This document shows, in pieces, positions 25,199 to 35,220 of a stretch of DNA of 64,000 bases (position 1 is the stretch's first letter; the number at the start of each line of letters is the position of its first letter). The stretch comes from Thalassovita gelatinovora. GTDB taxonomy: Bacteria; Pseudomonadota; Alphaproteobacteria; Rhodobacterales; Rhodobacteraceae. A program made the translations under genes and the position numbers. Under the pieces are notes generated by a model. The model was given only the letters and a program-made list of their open reading frames with translations, did no database searches and was not told where the DNA came from. The DNA lies in the NCBI RefSeq assembly GCF_001458355.1, contig NZ_CYSA01000007.1, positions 2,501 to 66,500 on the forward strand. Reading direction: 5' to 3'.

Positions 25199-26937
25199 TG
25201 TACCCCCCCCTGACCAGTTGCTTTTTGCAACTGTTGCGAATTTTTAACCACTTCTCGCAATACCTCGTCCTTGGGACCAAACGCCTTGGCCGCGCCGTTT
25301 TCCAGCATCAATAGCAGATCGCATTCCTGAATCGCCGCAGGACGATGCGCCATGATGATCACTGATTTGCCTTCGGATTTTAGCGTCCGGATGGCCGAAT
25401 TCAGCGCCATGGAACCTTCGTTGTCGAGGTTGGAATTGGGTTCATCCAGGACCAAAATGACCGGGGCGGAATACATCGCGCGTGCCAGCCCGATCCGTTG
25501 AATCTGACCGCCGGACAACCGCCCGCCTGATGCGGTGACGCGGGTATCATAACCATTGGGCAGTTTAAGGATCATCGCATGGGCATCGGCGCGTTTGGCG
25601 GCGGCAACGACTTTTTCAGGATCCGGGTCGGGGGACAGGCGGGCGATATTTTCGGAAATGGTACCGTCAAACAGTTCCACCCGTTGCGGCAGATAGCCGA
25701 TCAACTGGCCTAGAACCGTGGGATCGTATTGGTCCAGTGTCGCCCCGTCGAGCCGTATCTTGCCGCCTGCGGGCCGCCAAAGCCCGGTGATTGCCCGCGC
25801 CAGCGAAGATTTGCCCGCACCGGACGGACCGATTACCCCCAGCGCGGTGCCTGGTGGCAGCAAGAAGTTGATCATCCGCAGCGTCGCCTGTGCTTCGCCC
25901 GGGGGTACCACGGTCATGCTTTGAACTTCCAGCTTCGCCTGTGGGGTCGGCAACGGTGTCCGTTCGGTTTCCGGCGGCACCAGGGACAGCAATTCGGCCA
26001 AGTTGCTCCAGCCTTTGCTGGCGCGCTGCACCACCGACCACTGATTGATCAGCATCTCGATCGGGGCCAAAGCCCGCCCCATCAGGATCGACCCGGCAAT
26101 CATCGCGCCGGGCGATAATTCGCCCTGCAACACCAGATAGGCGCCCAGACCCAACATCGCCGATTGCAGGAATTGCCGGAAGGTTTTCGACAAAACCGAA
26201 AAACCACCACCGGAATCGGTGGCGGTGATATATTGGCTCAGCGCCCGATTTCGACTTTTCTCCCAACGATGGAAGGTGGCTTCACGCATCCCCATCGCCT
26301 GCACAGATTCAGCCTCGGCTTGCAGTTGCGATGCGAAATGCTCAGACGTCACAACTGACTGATTGGCCTGTGCCATCGGTTGTCGGGTCAAGGTCTGGTT
26401 GGCCAAAGTAATCAGAACAAGAACGACACCGCCGCTAATCGCCAAATAGCCAAGCCAAGGATGGAAGATCATGATCCCGAACAGGAAAAATGGCGTCCAG
26501 GGGATGTCGAAAAATGCGGTCAGCGCCGGTGAGCTGATCAGCCGCTGCACCGCTTCCAGATCGCGCAGACCGGTGGCGGTCAGTTGGTCGGGTTTCAGCG
26601 CTGACTTGCGGATCACCGCGTCAAAGACACGGCGGTCCAGCCGTGACTGAAACCGCGCACCGACACGCGCCATGATCCTGGTCCGGGCGACATCCAGCAA
26701 TCCCATCATCAAGAACAGGAACGCCACCAGTAGGGTCAGACCAAACAGGGTTTCGACTGATCGGCTGCCTAATACGCGGTCATAAACCTGCAACATGTAA
26801 AGCGGGCTGGTCAGCATCAAAAGATTAACGAAGAAGCTGAACAGCGCGACCGCCCAATAAAGCCCTCGGCTTTCGCGCCGTGCTGCCAGCAATTCCTGCC
26901 GACCGGTTTCCATCTGTCTGGGAGTCATCCGCGTCAT
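25195..26937 (-). CDS. prsD: type I secretion ABC transporter, permease/ATPase (PrsD/PrtD-like)
   Basis: A 580-residue half-transporter of the PrtD/PrsD/RsaD class. Five or six membrane helices (residues about 28-290) come first, with the family-typical LTSPLYMLQVYDRVLGSRS after the first helix. The ATPase domain has Walker A GPSGAGKS (370-377), signature LSGGQIQR (474-481) and Walker B VILVLDEP (493-500). There is no C39 peptidase domain, so cargo with C-terminal signals, such as RTX proteins, is expected. The RTX/Hint protein at 38249-40930 is the only visible candidate cargo. Divergent from mlaA. Confidence 0.95.
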   Translation of the reverse strand: MTRMTPRQMETGRQELLAARRESRGLYWAVALFSFFVNLLMLTSPLYMLQVYDRVLGSRSVETLFGLTLLVAFLFLMMGLLDVARTRIMARVGARFQSRLDRRVFDAVIRKSALKPDQLTATGLRDLEAVQRLISSPALTAFFDIPWTPFFLFGIMIFHPWLGYLAISGGVVLVLITLANQTLTRQPMAQANQSVVTSEHFASQLQAEAESVQAMGMREATFHRWEKSRNRALSQYITATDSGGGFSVLSKTFRQFLQSAMLGLGAYLVLQGELSPGAMIAGSILMGRALAPIEMLINQWSVVQRASKGWSNLAELLSLVPPETERTPLPTPQAKLEVQSMTVVPPGEAQATLRMINFLLPPGTALGVIGPSGAGKSSLARAITGLWRPAGGKIRLDGATLDQYDPTVLGQLIGYLPQRVELFDGTISENIARLSPDPDPEKVVAAAKRADAHAMILKLPNGYDTRVTASGGRLSGGQIQRIGLARAMYSAPVILVLDEPNSNLDNEGSMALNSAIRTLKSEGKSVIIMAHRPAAIQECDLLLMLENGAAKAFGPKDEVLREVVKNSQQLQKATGQGGVQ

Positions 26938-27126
26938 TCCGCCAATTTTACAAATAATGTCATTCGCGTGATAGTCCGCCTTGTATTGTCACGCTATAAG
27001 GCGCCAAAGGTGTTTCCAGTCCGCCACATCGGTTGCATATGCTTTTCGAATGGGTTGAGATGTGGGATACGCGAAGACGAGACAAACCTCAAAATTTAGA
27101 ATTCGGCTGTAGATTTGACTGATCAT

Positions 27127-27918
27127 ATGAACAAATACAAGCGGACCTTTGTTGGCAGAACCATATTGATCGGCTTTGCGCTGTCTTTGACGCTGGCGGC
27201 CTGTACCCCGGTCGACCCGTCATTGATGACCAGCGGCGGCGTCTTCGACCCATACGAAGACACCAACCGCAACAATCACGAATTCAACCGGTCCATTGAT
27301 CGCGCTTTACTGCGCCCGGTGGGCAAGGGCTATTCCAGCGTCATCCCCAGCGATATCCAGACAAGCATTGGAAATTTCGGGGACAACTTGTCCGAACCCA
27401 GCATGGCGGTAAACCACGTGTTGCAGGGTGACGTGGTAGGTTTTGGCGTCAATTTTTACCGATTTCTGATCAATTCCACGCTTGGTATGGCGGGCCTGTT
27501 CGATGTCGCAGCTGAATTCGGCGTGAACAAGAACGATACGGATTTTGGTGAAACTTTGCATGTCTGGGGGGCGCCGGAAGGGGCCTATGTCGAATTGCCG
27601 CTGTTAGGGCCGTCGAATGAACGCGATGCGGTGGGTAAATTTGTCGATCTGTTCACCGATCCGCTGTCCCATGCCATTCCCAGTCCCGAAAAATATTATG
27701 GCACTGCTGCGCGGGTGGCTTCCAAGGTCGGGGATCGCGGTCGTTATTCGAATACAGTTGATTCCGTTCTTTACGACAGCGCTGACAGCTACGCACAGAG
27801 CCGTTTGATATTTACACAAAATCGCCGCTTTGAACTTGGCGGGGGCGGTTCGGATACCTATTCTGATCCTTATTCCGACCCTTATTCTGATCCGTATGAG
27901 GACCCCTATGCCGAATAA
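27127..27918 (+). CDS. mlaA: MlaA-family outer-membrane lipoprotein with Asp-Pro-Tyr repeat tail
   Basis: A 263-residue VacJ/MlaA protein that removes misplaced phospholipids from the outer leaflet of the outer membrane. A signal peptide with lipobox LAAC (Cys about residue 26) is followed by the family core: FDPYEDTNRNNHEFNRSIDRALLRP, DNLSEPSMAVNHVLQGD, INSTLGMAGLFDVAAEFG, DFGETLHVWG and YVELPLLGPSN. The end is unusual: about 20 residues built of SDPY units closing on EDPYAE. ATG 27127 was preferred to an upstream TTG at 27115; no clear ribosome site stands before either. mlaC overlaps its 3' end. Confidence 0.93.
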   Translation: MNKYKRTFVGRTILIGFALSLTLAACTPVDPSLMTSGGVFDPYEDTNRNNHEFNRSIDRALLRPVGKGYSSVIPSDIQTSIGNFGDNLSEPSMAVNHVLQGDVVGFGVNFYRFLINSTLGMAGLFDVAAEFGVNKNDTDFGETLHVWGAPEGAYVELPLLGPSNERDAVGKFVDLFTDPLSHAIPSPEKYYGTAARVASKVGDRGRYSNTVDSVLYDSADSYAQSRLIFTQNRRFELGGGGSDTYSDPYSDPYSDPYEDPYAE

Positions 27919-28513
27919 ATTGTCCCGCCGGTCTTTCATGTCGCATATCAGCGCCGCGGCGCTGGCTGCGGTGGTGCCAATGCCTGCTTTCGCGCTCAGC
28001 GCCTCAAGCGCCAAATCGCTGGTCGACAAATTGGTTGCTGATATCAATCGGGTAATCGATTCGGGTAAGTCCGAAAGCGCAATGCTCAAGGAATTCGAAA
28101 GAATTTTTGATCGCTACGCAGATGTCCCGACTATTGCGCGCTATGCGCTGGGGGTCGAAGCTCGCCGCGCCAGTGCAGCACAATTGCGTGAATTCACCCA
28201 AGTGTTCCAGCGCTATATTTCGATCAAATACGGCAAACGATTCCGCGAATTCATTGGCGGCAAAATCGTGGTGGATTCGGCGCGTCAGATCAAAAGCTTC
28301 ATCGAGGTAAAGACCACTGCCCATCTGCGTGGCGAAGCGCCGTTCGACGTGACGTTTCTGGTGTCGGATAAAAGCGGCCAGGAAAAGTTCTTCAACTTGT
28401 TCATTGAAGGGATCAACATGTTGTTGACCGAACGTACTGAAATCGGCGCAATGCTGGATCAGCGCGGTGGCAATATTGACGCAATGATCGCGGATTTGCG
28501 CAAGGCATCTTAA
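27908..28513 (+). CDS. mlaC: MlaC-like phospholipid-binding periplasmic protein with Tat-type signal
   Basis: A 201-residue MlaC-family protein that shuttles phospholipid between MlaA and an inner-membrane Mla ABC transporter. The N-terminus, KLSRRSFMSHIS then AAALAAVVPMPAFA, carries a twin-arginine motif, pointing to Tat export. The body shows IFDRYADVPTIARYALG, FTQVFQRYISIKYGKRF and LLTERTEIGAMLDQRGGNIDAMIADL, typical of the family. ATG 27908 lies 11 bp inside the end of mlaA with GAGGA just upstream. The mlaFEDB genes are not in the window, so the partner transporter must be elsewhere. Confidence 0.92.
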   Translation: MPNKLSRRSFMSHISAAALAAVVPMPAFALSASSAKSLVDKLVADINRVIDSGKSESAMLKEFERIFDRYADVPTIARYALGVEARRASAAQLREFTQVFQRYISIKYGKRFREFIGGKIVVDSARQIKSFIEVKTTAHLRGEAPFDVTFLVSDKSGQEKFFNLFIEGINMLLTERTEIGAMLDQRGGNIDAMIADLRKAS

Positions 28514-28534
28514 CGTTGGAATTCATTGATAAAA

Positions 28535-28564
28535 AAACGGCGCGGTCAAGCCGCGCCGTTTTTG
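28535..28564. terminator. bidirectional intrinsic terminator between mlaC and the PBP gene
   Basis: An 11-bp stem, AAACGGCGCGG (28535-28545) and CCGCGCCGTTT (28551-28561), with a 5-nt loop. T residues follow on the plus strand and a run of A residues (28531-28537) gives T's on the minus strand, so it can stop both convergent genes. Confidence 0.92.
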
Positions 28565-30745
28565 TTACCGATCCCCCGCGCCCAGAAGATCGCGCAACAG
28601 CTTGTCGATACCGCCCCGGGTGTCGTTGCTGCCGTCATTGTTGCTGCGGGTTTTCTTTGGCGGGCTGCCATCACGCAGCATCGGTAGCGGTTTGGGATCG
28701 ATCCCTTCATGTACGCGCGCCATGGTTTCATGCCAGATTTCGGCCGGAAGACCAGAACCGGTCACCCCGGACAGCGGCGTGTTATTGTCATAGCCCATCC
28801 AGACCCCGGCCACGTAATCGGCAGTGAAGCCGATAAACCATGCATCCTTGGCGTCTGATGAGGTGCCGGTTTTGCCCGCCACTTCTCGGTCAGGCAGGTT
28901 GGCGCGGCGGCCCGATCCACGGGTCGCCACATTATACATCATCCAAGTCAGTTCGCGGGCAGCGTTTTCGCTGATCACGCGCTCACGGATGCCGCCGGTG
29001 GCGGTCATCAGCGGATCGTCATCGCCCTGCATCCGCAATTCGACCAACCCGTAAGGCGTCACCGAACTGCCACCATTCAAGATCCCGGCATAAGCCCCGG
29101 TCATTTCGATCAGTGTGGTTTCCGATGCCCCAAGCGCCAGCGCCGGACCCTGCGCCAGATCGGACCGGATGCCGAATCCTTCCGCCACCCGTCGCACATT
29201 ATCAAGCCCGGCCGACCGCGCCATCTTGACCGCAGGAATGTTGAGAGAACTGCGCAGCGCTTCGGTCAGGGTGACTTCGCCATGATATTTCTTGTCGTAA
29301 TTCTTTGGCGACCAAGGGCCAGATCCGGGAATATTGATGGTAAGAGGTTCGTCCATCACCGTATCATTGGAGGACCAACCCAGTTCCAACGCAGTGGCAT
29401 AGACGAAGGGTTTGAAGGCCGAACCCGATTGCCGTTTTGCGGTCGTGGCACGGTTGAACACCCCCGATACCCTTGTTTCACGCCCGCCGACCATGGCGCG
29501 CACTGCGCCGTCAGCCGACATCACCACAATAGCTGCCTGTGCCTCCGACCCTTGTTTGATCTTTTCACTGTAGATGTAATTCATCGCCGCTTCGGCGGCT
29601 TTCTGAATGCGCTGATCCAGAGTGGTGCGGATGACCACATCTGAGGTGCTGTTGCGGGTAAAAAACTCCGGTCCCGAAGACATCACCCAATCGGCAAAAT
29701 ACCCGCCTGCCCGTGCCTCAGCTGCGGGCGAAAGCTGTGCCGGATGATCCAAGGCATTCTGTGCCGCCGTATCCGACAAATAGTCCTGATCGCGCATTAG
29801 GGCGATCACCACTCCGGCGCGGTTTTGCGACCGTTGCAGATTGTTGGTTGGTGCCAGCGATGTCGGCGCAGTCAACAGCCCTGCTAGCATCGCGCCTTCA
29901 GCCGGGTCCAGCGCCGAAGCGGGTTTGCCGAAAAACCGCTGCGCGGCAGCTTCGGCACCATAAGCCCCGCCGCCCATATAGGCACGGTTCAGATAGATCG
30001 AAAGGATTTCGTCCTTGCTGTACTTGCTTTCCATCGCCAGCGCATAGACGGCTTCCTTGACTTTGCGCCACAGCGACCCTTGGCGGCAATCAGATTCATA
30101 CGCGGCTTCGCTTTCCCAATCATCGGAATTGTATTCAACACCTAGGCAAAGCAGCTTGGCGGTCTGCTGGGTGATGGTCGATCCGCCATGTCCCGAAAGC
30201 GGTCCGCGCCCTTCGCGCAGGTTGATCCGCACCGCGCTGGCAACACCGCGCGGGGAAATGCCGAAATGGCGATAGAACCGTTTGTCTTCGGTCGCGACCA
30301 CGGCATTTTTCAGATGCGGCGACACTGCGTCGGCCGTCACCACCCCGCCGAATTGGTCACCGCGCCAAGCGAAGACCTTGCCATCCCGGTCTGTCATCGT
30401 GACCGATCCTTTGGCGCGACCGTCCAGCAGCGTTTCGGCTGCCGGCAAGGTGGTAAAGACATAGCCCACCGCCAAAGCCAGGATCAGCGCGAAGGTCGCA
30501 CCGATGCGCCAACTGAACCCCCATACAATGCGCAGGATCAGACCAATCAGCCGCTTGAAGAACCGCGTGATCGGATTGCCGACGGGTTTGGCCGATGCCT
30601 TGCGATTGGGCGAACGGCGCTTCGGTTTCGCCTTTTTTGGTGCGGCTGCCTTTTTCGGCGAAGAGGCTTTCGATTTGGCCTTGGATGTTTTGGAATAACG
30701 TCGTTCGGCCACCAAGGGCGGCTTTTTTCGACCTGAATCACTCAT
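28565..30745 (-). CDS. class A penicillin-binding protein (PBP1A family)
   Basis: A 726-residue bifunctional peptidoglycan synthase. A Lys-rich cytoplasmic tail (20-55) precedes one membrane anchor (about 80-100). The transglycosylase domain shows ATEDKRFYRHFG with catalytic E153, GGSTITQQTAKLL and KDEILSIYLNRAYMGGGAYG. The transpeptidase domain has S442-A-F-K445, S500-L-N502 and K625-T-G. ATG 30745 was chosen because AGGA stands seven bases upstream; the frame is open for 13 more codons. Monocistronic, bounded by the terminator at 28535-28564. Confidence 0.95.
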   Translation of the reverse strand: MSDSGRKKPPLVAERRYSKTSKAKSKASSPKKAAAPKKAKPKRRSPNRKASAKPVGNPITRFFKRLIGLILRIVWGFSWRIGATFALILALAVGYVFTTLPAAETLLDGRAKGSVTMTDRDGKVFAWRGDQFGGVVTADAVSPHLKNAVVATEDKRFYRHFGISPRGVASAVRINLREGRGPLSGHGGSTITQQTAKLLCLGVEYNSDDWESEAAYESDCRQGSLWRKVKEAVYALAMESKYSKDEILSIYLNRAYMGGGAYGAEAAAQRFFGKPASALDPAEGAMLAGLLTAPTSLAPTNNLQRSQNRAGVVIALMRDQDYLSDTAAQNALDHPAQLSPAAEARAGGYFADWVMSSGPEFFTRNSTSDVVIRTTLDQRIQKAAEAAMNYIYSEKIKQGSEAQAAIVVMSADGAVRAMVGGRETRVSGVFNRATTAKRQSGSAFKPFVYATALELGWSSNDTVMDEPLTINIPGSGPWSPKNYDKKYHGEVTLTEALRSSLNIPAVKMARSAGLDNVRRVAEGFGIRSDLAQGPALALGASETTLIEMTGAYAGILNGGSSVTPYGLVELRMQGDDDPLMTATGGIRERVISENAARELTWMMYNVATRGSGRRANLPDREVAGKTGTSSDAKDAWFIGFTADYVAGVWMGYDNNTPLSGVTGSGLPAEIWHETMARVHEGIDPKPLPMLRDGSPPKKTRSNNDGSNDTRGGIDKLLRDLLGAGDR

Positions 30746-30851
30746 GTCAAATCCTGCTCGGCTTGTTTTTTTTGCATGATACATGTCGAAAACGCGAATG
30801 TTGAGGCCCTCAATGCGCGCTTAAACCGTTTTCATTTTGATTAATAATTAA

Positions 30852-30892
30852 GCGTATACGCATATGCGATCATTTTTTATGCAAATACGCAT
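30852..30892. promoter_or_regulatory. cluster of overlapping palindromes between the PBP gene and glnK
   Basis: Two perfect 10-bp palindromes overlap: GCGTATACGC (30852-30861) and CGCATATGCG (30859-30868). The half-site is repeated downstream as TACGCAT (30886-30892). The cluster lies about 107 bp from the PBP start and 111 bp from the glnK start, in an AT-rich promoter region. It looks like a regulator-binding region; no match to the NtrC consensus was found. Confidence 0.45.
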
Positions 30893-31002
30893 GAGTATTG
30901 GCGCAATTTTGGGCCAATCGCTTCTCCCAAGCACACAGGTTCGTGTTCATTAGCCCTGTAATCCAGCGGGAGTACCCGCACCATAACGACAAGGGGATCA
31001 AG

Positions 31003-31341
31003 GTGAAACTCATCATTGCAACGATCAAACCGTTCAAGCTGGAGGAGGTCCGTGAAGCACTGACCGACATCGGTGTGCGCGGCATGATGGTGACAGAAAT
31101 CAAAGGGTTCGGTTCGCAGTCGGGTCATACGGAAATTTATCGCGGTGCTGAATACGCGGTGAATTTCGTGCCCAAAGTGAAACTGGAAATCGTAGTGGAC
31201 ACAGCCATGGCCGATCAGGTGGTCGAAACTATCACCAATACGGCACGCACCGGCAAGATCGGTGACGGCAAGATTTTCGTGCTGGACGTGGCGCAGGCCG
31301 TGCGCGTGCGGACCGGCGAAACGAATGACGACGCGTTGTAA
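31003..31341 (+). CDS. glnK: PII nitrogen regulatory protein GlnK
   Basis: A 112-residue PII signal protein that senses 2-oxoglutarate and ATP/ADP and blocks AmtB when nitrogen is plentiful. It begins KLIIATIKPFKLEEVREAL, has the T-loop with GHTEIYRGAEY (the Tyr in EIYRG being the uridylylation site), and ends with GKIGDGKIFVLDVAQAVRVRTGE. The start is a GTG at 31003 with AAGGGG at good spacing. amtB follows 23 bp later, the usual glnK-amtB pair. Confidence 0.97.
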   Translation: MKLIIATIKPFKLEEVREALTDIGVRGMMVTEIKGFGSQSGHTEIYRGAEYAVNFVPKVKLEIVVDTAMADQVVETITNTARTGKIGDGKIFVLDVAQAVRVRTGETNDDAL

Positions 31342-31364
31342 GCCGCGGACAGGGGAATAAAGAA

Positions 31365-32696
31365 ATGAAAATGAACCGTATCACGAAATTTGGCTTGGCC
31401 GCCGCGTTGATCGCGCTGCCCAGCCTGGGTCTGGCCCAAGAGGCCGATGTGACCCCGCCGAACGAAGAAATCGGCTATATCCTGAATACCTTCCTGTTCC
31501 TCGTCACTGGTTTCTTGGTGATGTGGATGGGGGCCGGCTTCTCAATGCTAGAAGCTGGTCTGGTGCGTTCCAAGAACGTTGCCATGCAGTCGCTCAAGAA
31601 CGTCGCTTTGTTTTCTATCGCGGCGATCATGTATTATCTGGTCGGCTATAACTTGATGTATCCGGGCGATGGCTGGACCATCACTAACGTTCTGGGTGCT
31701 TTCAGCAGCGCATCGATGGAACCGGTTGGTCTTGCCGATACCGAAACCGATCTGACCTATGCGTCTGTTGGGTCGGACTTCTTCTTCCAGCTGATGTTCT
31801 GCGCCACAACCGCATCGATCGTTTCGGGCACCTTGGCTGAACGTATCAAGCTGTGGCCGTTCCTGATCTTCACCGTTGTTCTGACCGGTTTCATCTACCC
31901 GATCCAAGCGTCTTGGAAATGGGGCGGTGGCTTCTTGGATGCGAATTACGGTTTCCTGGATTTCGCAGGCTCGACCGTTGTGCATTCGGTTGGCGGCTGG
32001 GCGGCTCTGGCTGGCGCGCTGATCCTTGGTCCGCGTATCGGCAAGTATAAGGGCGGCAAAACCCACCCGATGCCCGGCTCGAACCTGACTCTCGCCACCT
32101 TGGGGACGTTCATCCTGTGGCTGGGTTGGTTCGGCTTCAACGGCGGTTCGCAGCTCTACATGGACACTGCGGGCAACGTTGCTGACATCAGCCGCATCTT
32201 TGCAAACACCAACACCGCTGCGGCCGGTGGTGCGATTGCCGCGCTGATCCTGACCCAGTTGCTGTACAAAAAGCCGGATATCACCATGGTGCTGAACGGT
32301 GCATTGGCCGGTCTGGTTTCGATCACCGCCGAACCGCTGACCCCGTCCTTGGGCGCCGCGACCCTGATCGGTGCTGTGGGCGGCATTCTGGTGGTCTTCG
32401 CCGTGCCGTTCCTAGACAAGCTGAAGATCGACGACGTTGTCGGCGCGATCCCGGTACACCTGATCTGCGGCATCTGGGGCACCATCGCCGTGGTCCTGAC
32501 CAATGGTGACGCGACCTTTGGTGGTCAGCTGATTTCGATCATCATCGTCGGTGTCTTCACCTTCGTGGTTTCGGCAGTGGTTTGGTTTATTCTCAAAGCC
32601 ACCATGGGTATCCGTGTGAGCGAAGAATCTGAAATTTCGGGTCTCGACATGGCGGAACTGGGGATGGAAGCCTATCCCGAATTCACCAAGGGCTGA
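31365..32696 (+). CDS. amtB: ammonium transporter
   Basis: A 443-residue Amt/Mep channel for ammonium uptake. A cleavable signal (about 1-24, ending GLAQ) is followed by eleven membrane helices. Typical stretches are FLVMWMGAGFSMLEAGLVRSKN, FFFQLMFCATTASIVSGTLAERIK, the pore DFAGSTVVHSVGGWAALAGALILGPR with the first pore His, and IPVHLICGIWGTIA with the second. Regulation by GlnK, encoded just upstream, is well established for the family. A strong terminator follows. Confidence 0.97.
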   Translation: MKMNRITKFGLAAALIALPSLGLAQEADVTPPNEEIGYILNTFLFLVTGFLVMWMGAGFSMLEAGLVRSKNVAMQSLKNVALFSIAAIMYYLVGYNLMYPGDGWTITNVLGAFSSASMEPVGLADTETDLTYASVGSDFFFQLMFCATTASIVSGTLAERIKLWPFLIFTVVLTGFIYPIQASWKWGGGFLDANYGFLDFAGSTVVHSVGGWAALAGALILGPRIGKYKGGKTHPMPGSNLTLATLGTFILWLGWFGFNGGSQLYMDTAGNVADISRIFANTNTAAAGGAIAALILTQLLYKKPDITMVLNGALAGLVSITAEPLTPSLGAATLIGAVGGILVVFAVPFLDKLKIDDVVGAIPVHLICGIWGTIAVVLTNGDATFGGQLISIIIVGVFTFVVSAVVWFILKATMGIRVSEESEISGLDMAELGMEAYPEFTKG

Positions 32697-32725
32697 TATT
32701 CCTTCCTGATCAGTCTGAATGATCA

Positions 32726-32757
32726 GGCCCGGGCGTGCAAAGCGCCCGGGCCTTTTC
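32726..32757 (+). terminator. intrinsic terminator after amtB
   Basis: A perfect 10-bp GC-rich stem (32726-32735 with 32743-32752), a 7-nt loop and a trailing TTTTCT on the plus strand. Confidence 0.93.
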
Positions 32758-32843
32758 TATTGCCGGAGCCGGAGCTTTCCGCCTTGCGTGGCATCAAAGG
32801 AGGGCTATGGTGTCTCTCCCTGACTTCAAGATTTCGGATCCCC

Positions 32844-35153
32844 ATGACCAAAGCCTCTTCGCATCGTATCCTTCAAACAATCGCCCACGATATCGCGGCC
32901 CGCCCCGAACAGGTGAATGCAGCCGTGCAATTGCTGGATGACGGCGCGACGGTTCCCTTTGTGGCGCGGTATCGGAAAGAAGCAACCGGGGGGTTGGACG
33001 ATTCGCAATTACGTCTGCTGTCTGAGCGCTTGACCTATCTGCGTGATCTTGAAGCGCGCCGCGAAACGATTGTGAAATCGATCAAGGATCAGGACAAGCT
33101 AACCGAGGATCTGGCCCGCGCAATTGCACAGGCCGATACCAAGGCGCAGTTGGAAGATCTCTATCTGCCTTACAAGCCCAAGCGCCGGACCCGAGCGATG
33201 ATCGCGCGGGAAAACGGGTTAGGCCCGCTGGTTGAGGCAATTCTGGCCGATCGCAATGCCGATCCCGAAACCTTGGCGCAAGCTTTTGTCACCGAGACGG
33301 TGCCGAGCGTAAAAGATGCGCTGAATGGTGCCCGTGACATTGTCGCTGAATCCCTGAGCGAAAACGCGGAGCTGATCGGGCGGTTGCGCGATTTCATGCA
33401 AAAAGACGCCATTCTCAGCGCCAAGGTAATTGAAGGTCAGGAGCAGAAAGGCGCGAAATTTTCCGACTATTTTACCCATTCCGAATCTTGGGCCGATGTA
33501 CCCAGTCATCGCGCCTTGGCGATGATGCGGGCCAGCAACGAAGGTGTGCTGAGCGTCGATATCGCGCCTGATCCAGAAACCGGAACCGCCCGGGCCGAAG
33601 CGATGGTCGCCGCTGTTCTGCAGACTGCGAGCGAAGGCCCCGGCGATCAATGGCTGCGCAAGGTGGCTGGCTGGACCTGGCGGGTGAAGCTTAGCCTGAC
33701 GATGATGCTCGACCTGATGGGCGATCTGCGCAAACGGGCACAGGACGAAGCAATCCGGGTCTTTGCCCGCAATCTGAAGGATCTGTTGCTGGCAGCACCC
33801 GCTGGAGCAAAATGCACCATCGGGCTCGATCCTGGCATCCGTACCGGGGTCAAGGTTGCGGTGGTTGATGCCACCGGTAAGGTGCTGGAGACCGACACGA
33901 TTTATCCGTTCCAGCCGAAAAACGATCTGCGCGGGGCGCAGGCCGCATTGGCCGCATTGATCGGCAAATACCCGGTCGAATTGATCGCCATCGGCAATGG
34001 CACCGCCAGCCGCGAAACTGAAAAAATGGTTGCCGATCTGTTGCAGGATATTACCGGGCCGAAACCGACCAAGGTGGTGGTGAGCGAGGCCGGTGCCTCG
34101 GTCTATTCCGCGTCAGAACTGGCGGCGCGGGAATTCCCGGACCTTGATGTATCCTTGCGAGGGGCGGTGTCGATTGCCCGCCGGTTGCAGGATCCGCTGG
34201 CCGAACTGGTCAAGATCGAACCGAAATCCATCGGCGTTGGTCAGTATCAGCACGATGTCGACCAGTATCAGCTGGGTCGCGCGTTGGAAGCGGTGGTCGA
34301 GGATGCAGTAAATGCGGTCGGTGTCGATCTGAACATGGCCTCGGCCCCGCTGCTGGCTCGGGTTTCCGGGCTGGGAGAGGCGCTGGCCGAAGCGGTGGTG
34401 GCCCACCGCAACGCCAATGGCGCATTCCGCACCCGTCGGCAGTTGCTGAATGTCGCCCGGCTTGGACCTCGTGCGTTTGAGCAATGCGCGGGATTTCTGC
34501 GCATCGCGAATGGCGATGAACCGCTCGATGCCTCGGCCGTGCATCCCGAAGCCTACGGTGTCGCACGTCGGATCGTGCAGGCCTGCGGCCGTGATTTGCG
34601 CACGTTGATGGGGGACGAACAGCGCCTGCGCAACGTGCAGGCCGAAGATTTCGTCGATGATCAGTTTGGTTTGCCGACGGTGCGCGATATCCTGTCGGAA
34701 CTGGAAAAACCCGGCCGCGATCCGCGCCCCGGGTTCAAAACCGCCAGCTTTGCCGACGGGATCGAGGATATCAAAGACCTCAAGCCGGGGCTCTTGCTGG
34801 AAGGGACCGTGACCAATGTCGCGGCATTCGGGGCCTTCGTCGATATCGGGGTGCATCAGGACGGTTTGGTTCATGTCAGCCAATTGGCCGACCGCTTCGT
34901 CAAGGATCCGCATGAGGTGGTGAAAGCTGGCGACGTGGTCAAAGTCCGGGTGACTGAGATTGATATTCCGCGCAAACGCATCGGGCTATCGATGCGAAAA
35001 GACGCCGGCAAACCCGATCCCAAGCCGCGTGCCGACACCCAGAAACCCGGCAAGATCCACAAAAAAGCTCCGCAACACGGCAAGTCAACGCCTGTCGGCA
35101 ACCCGAATGGCGCACTCGGCGCGGCGCTGCTGAATGCGATGAAACAACGCTGA
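32844..35153 (+). CDS. tex: Tex family RNA-binding transcription accessory protein
   Basis: A 769-residue cytoplasmic protein of the Tex/Spt6-like family. Domains in order: an N-terminal helical region ([21 protein letters not shown]), an RNase H-like YqgF domain ([18 protein letters not shown]), helix-hairpin-helix repeats ([40 protein letters not shown]), and a C-terminal S1 RNA-binding domain ([19 protein letters not shown] ... LSMR). ATG 32844 is the family start; the open frame upstream overlaps the amtB terminator. The Lys-rich tail after S1 is common. It affects transcription and stress tolerance in other bacteria. Confidence 0.95.
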   Translation: MTKASSHRILQTIAHDIAARPEQVNAAVQLLDDGATVPFVARYRKEATGGLDDSQLRLLSERLTYLRDLEARRETIVKSIKDQDKLTEDLARAIAQADTKAQLEDLYLPYKPKRRTRAMIARENGLGPLVEAILADRNADPETLAQAFVTETVPSVKDALNGARDIVAESLSENAELIGRLRDFMQKDAILSAKVIEGQEQKGAKFSDYFTHSESWADVPSHRALAMMRASNEGVLSVDIAPDPETGTARAEAMVAAVLQTASEGPGDQWLRKVAGWTWRVKLSLTMMLDLMGDLRKRAQDEAIRVFARNLKDLLLAAPAGAKCTIGLDPGIRTGVKVAVVDATGKVLETDTIYPFQPKNDLRGAQAALAALIGKYPVELIAIGNGTASRETEKMVADLLQDITGPKPTKVVVSEAGASVYSASELAAREFPDLDVSLRGAVSIARRLQDPLAELVKIEPKSIGVGQYQHDVDQYQLGRALEAVVEDAVNAVGVDLNMASAPLLARVSGLGEALAEAVVAHRNANGAFRTRRQLLNVARLGPRAFEQCAGFLRIANGDEPLDASAVHPEAYGVARRIVQACGRDLRTLMGDEQRLRNVQAEDFVDDQFGLPTVRDILSELEKPGRDPRPGFKTASFADGIEDIKDLKPGLLLEGTVTNVAAFGAFVDIGVHQDGLVHVSQLADRFVKDPHEVVKAGDVVKVRVTEIDIPRKRIGLSMRKDAGKPDPKPRADTQKPGKIHKKAPQHGKSTPVGNPNGALGAALLNAMKQR

Positions 35154-35220
35154 AAGCCGGGCTTGCCCTTGCAAGCGAACTCCGCTTTGCTTGGCCGAAG
35201 CTTAAAAACAGGGGGCTGGA

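Noticed and set aside
30893-30930. sigma-54 -24/-12 promoter before glnK
   Set aside because: A GG dinucleotide is seen but the spacing to the next GC is 11 rather than 10 and the TTGC core is missing.
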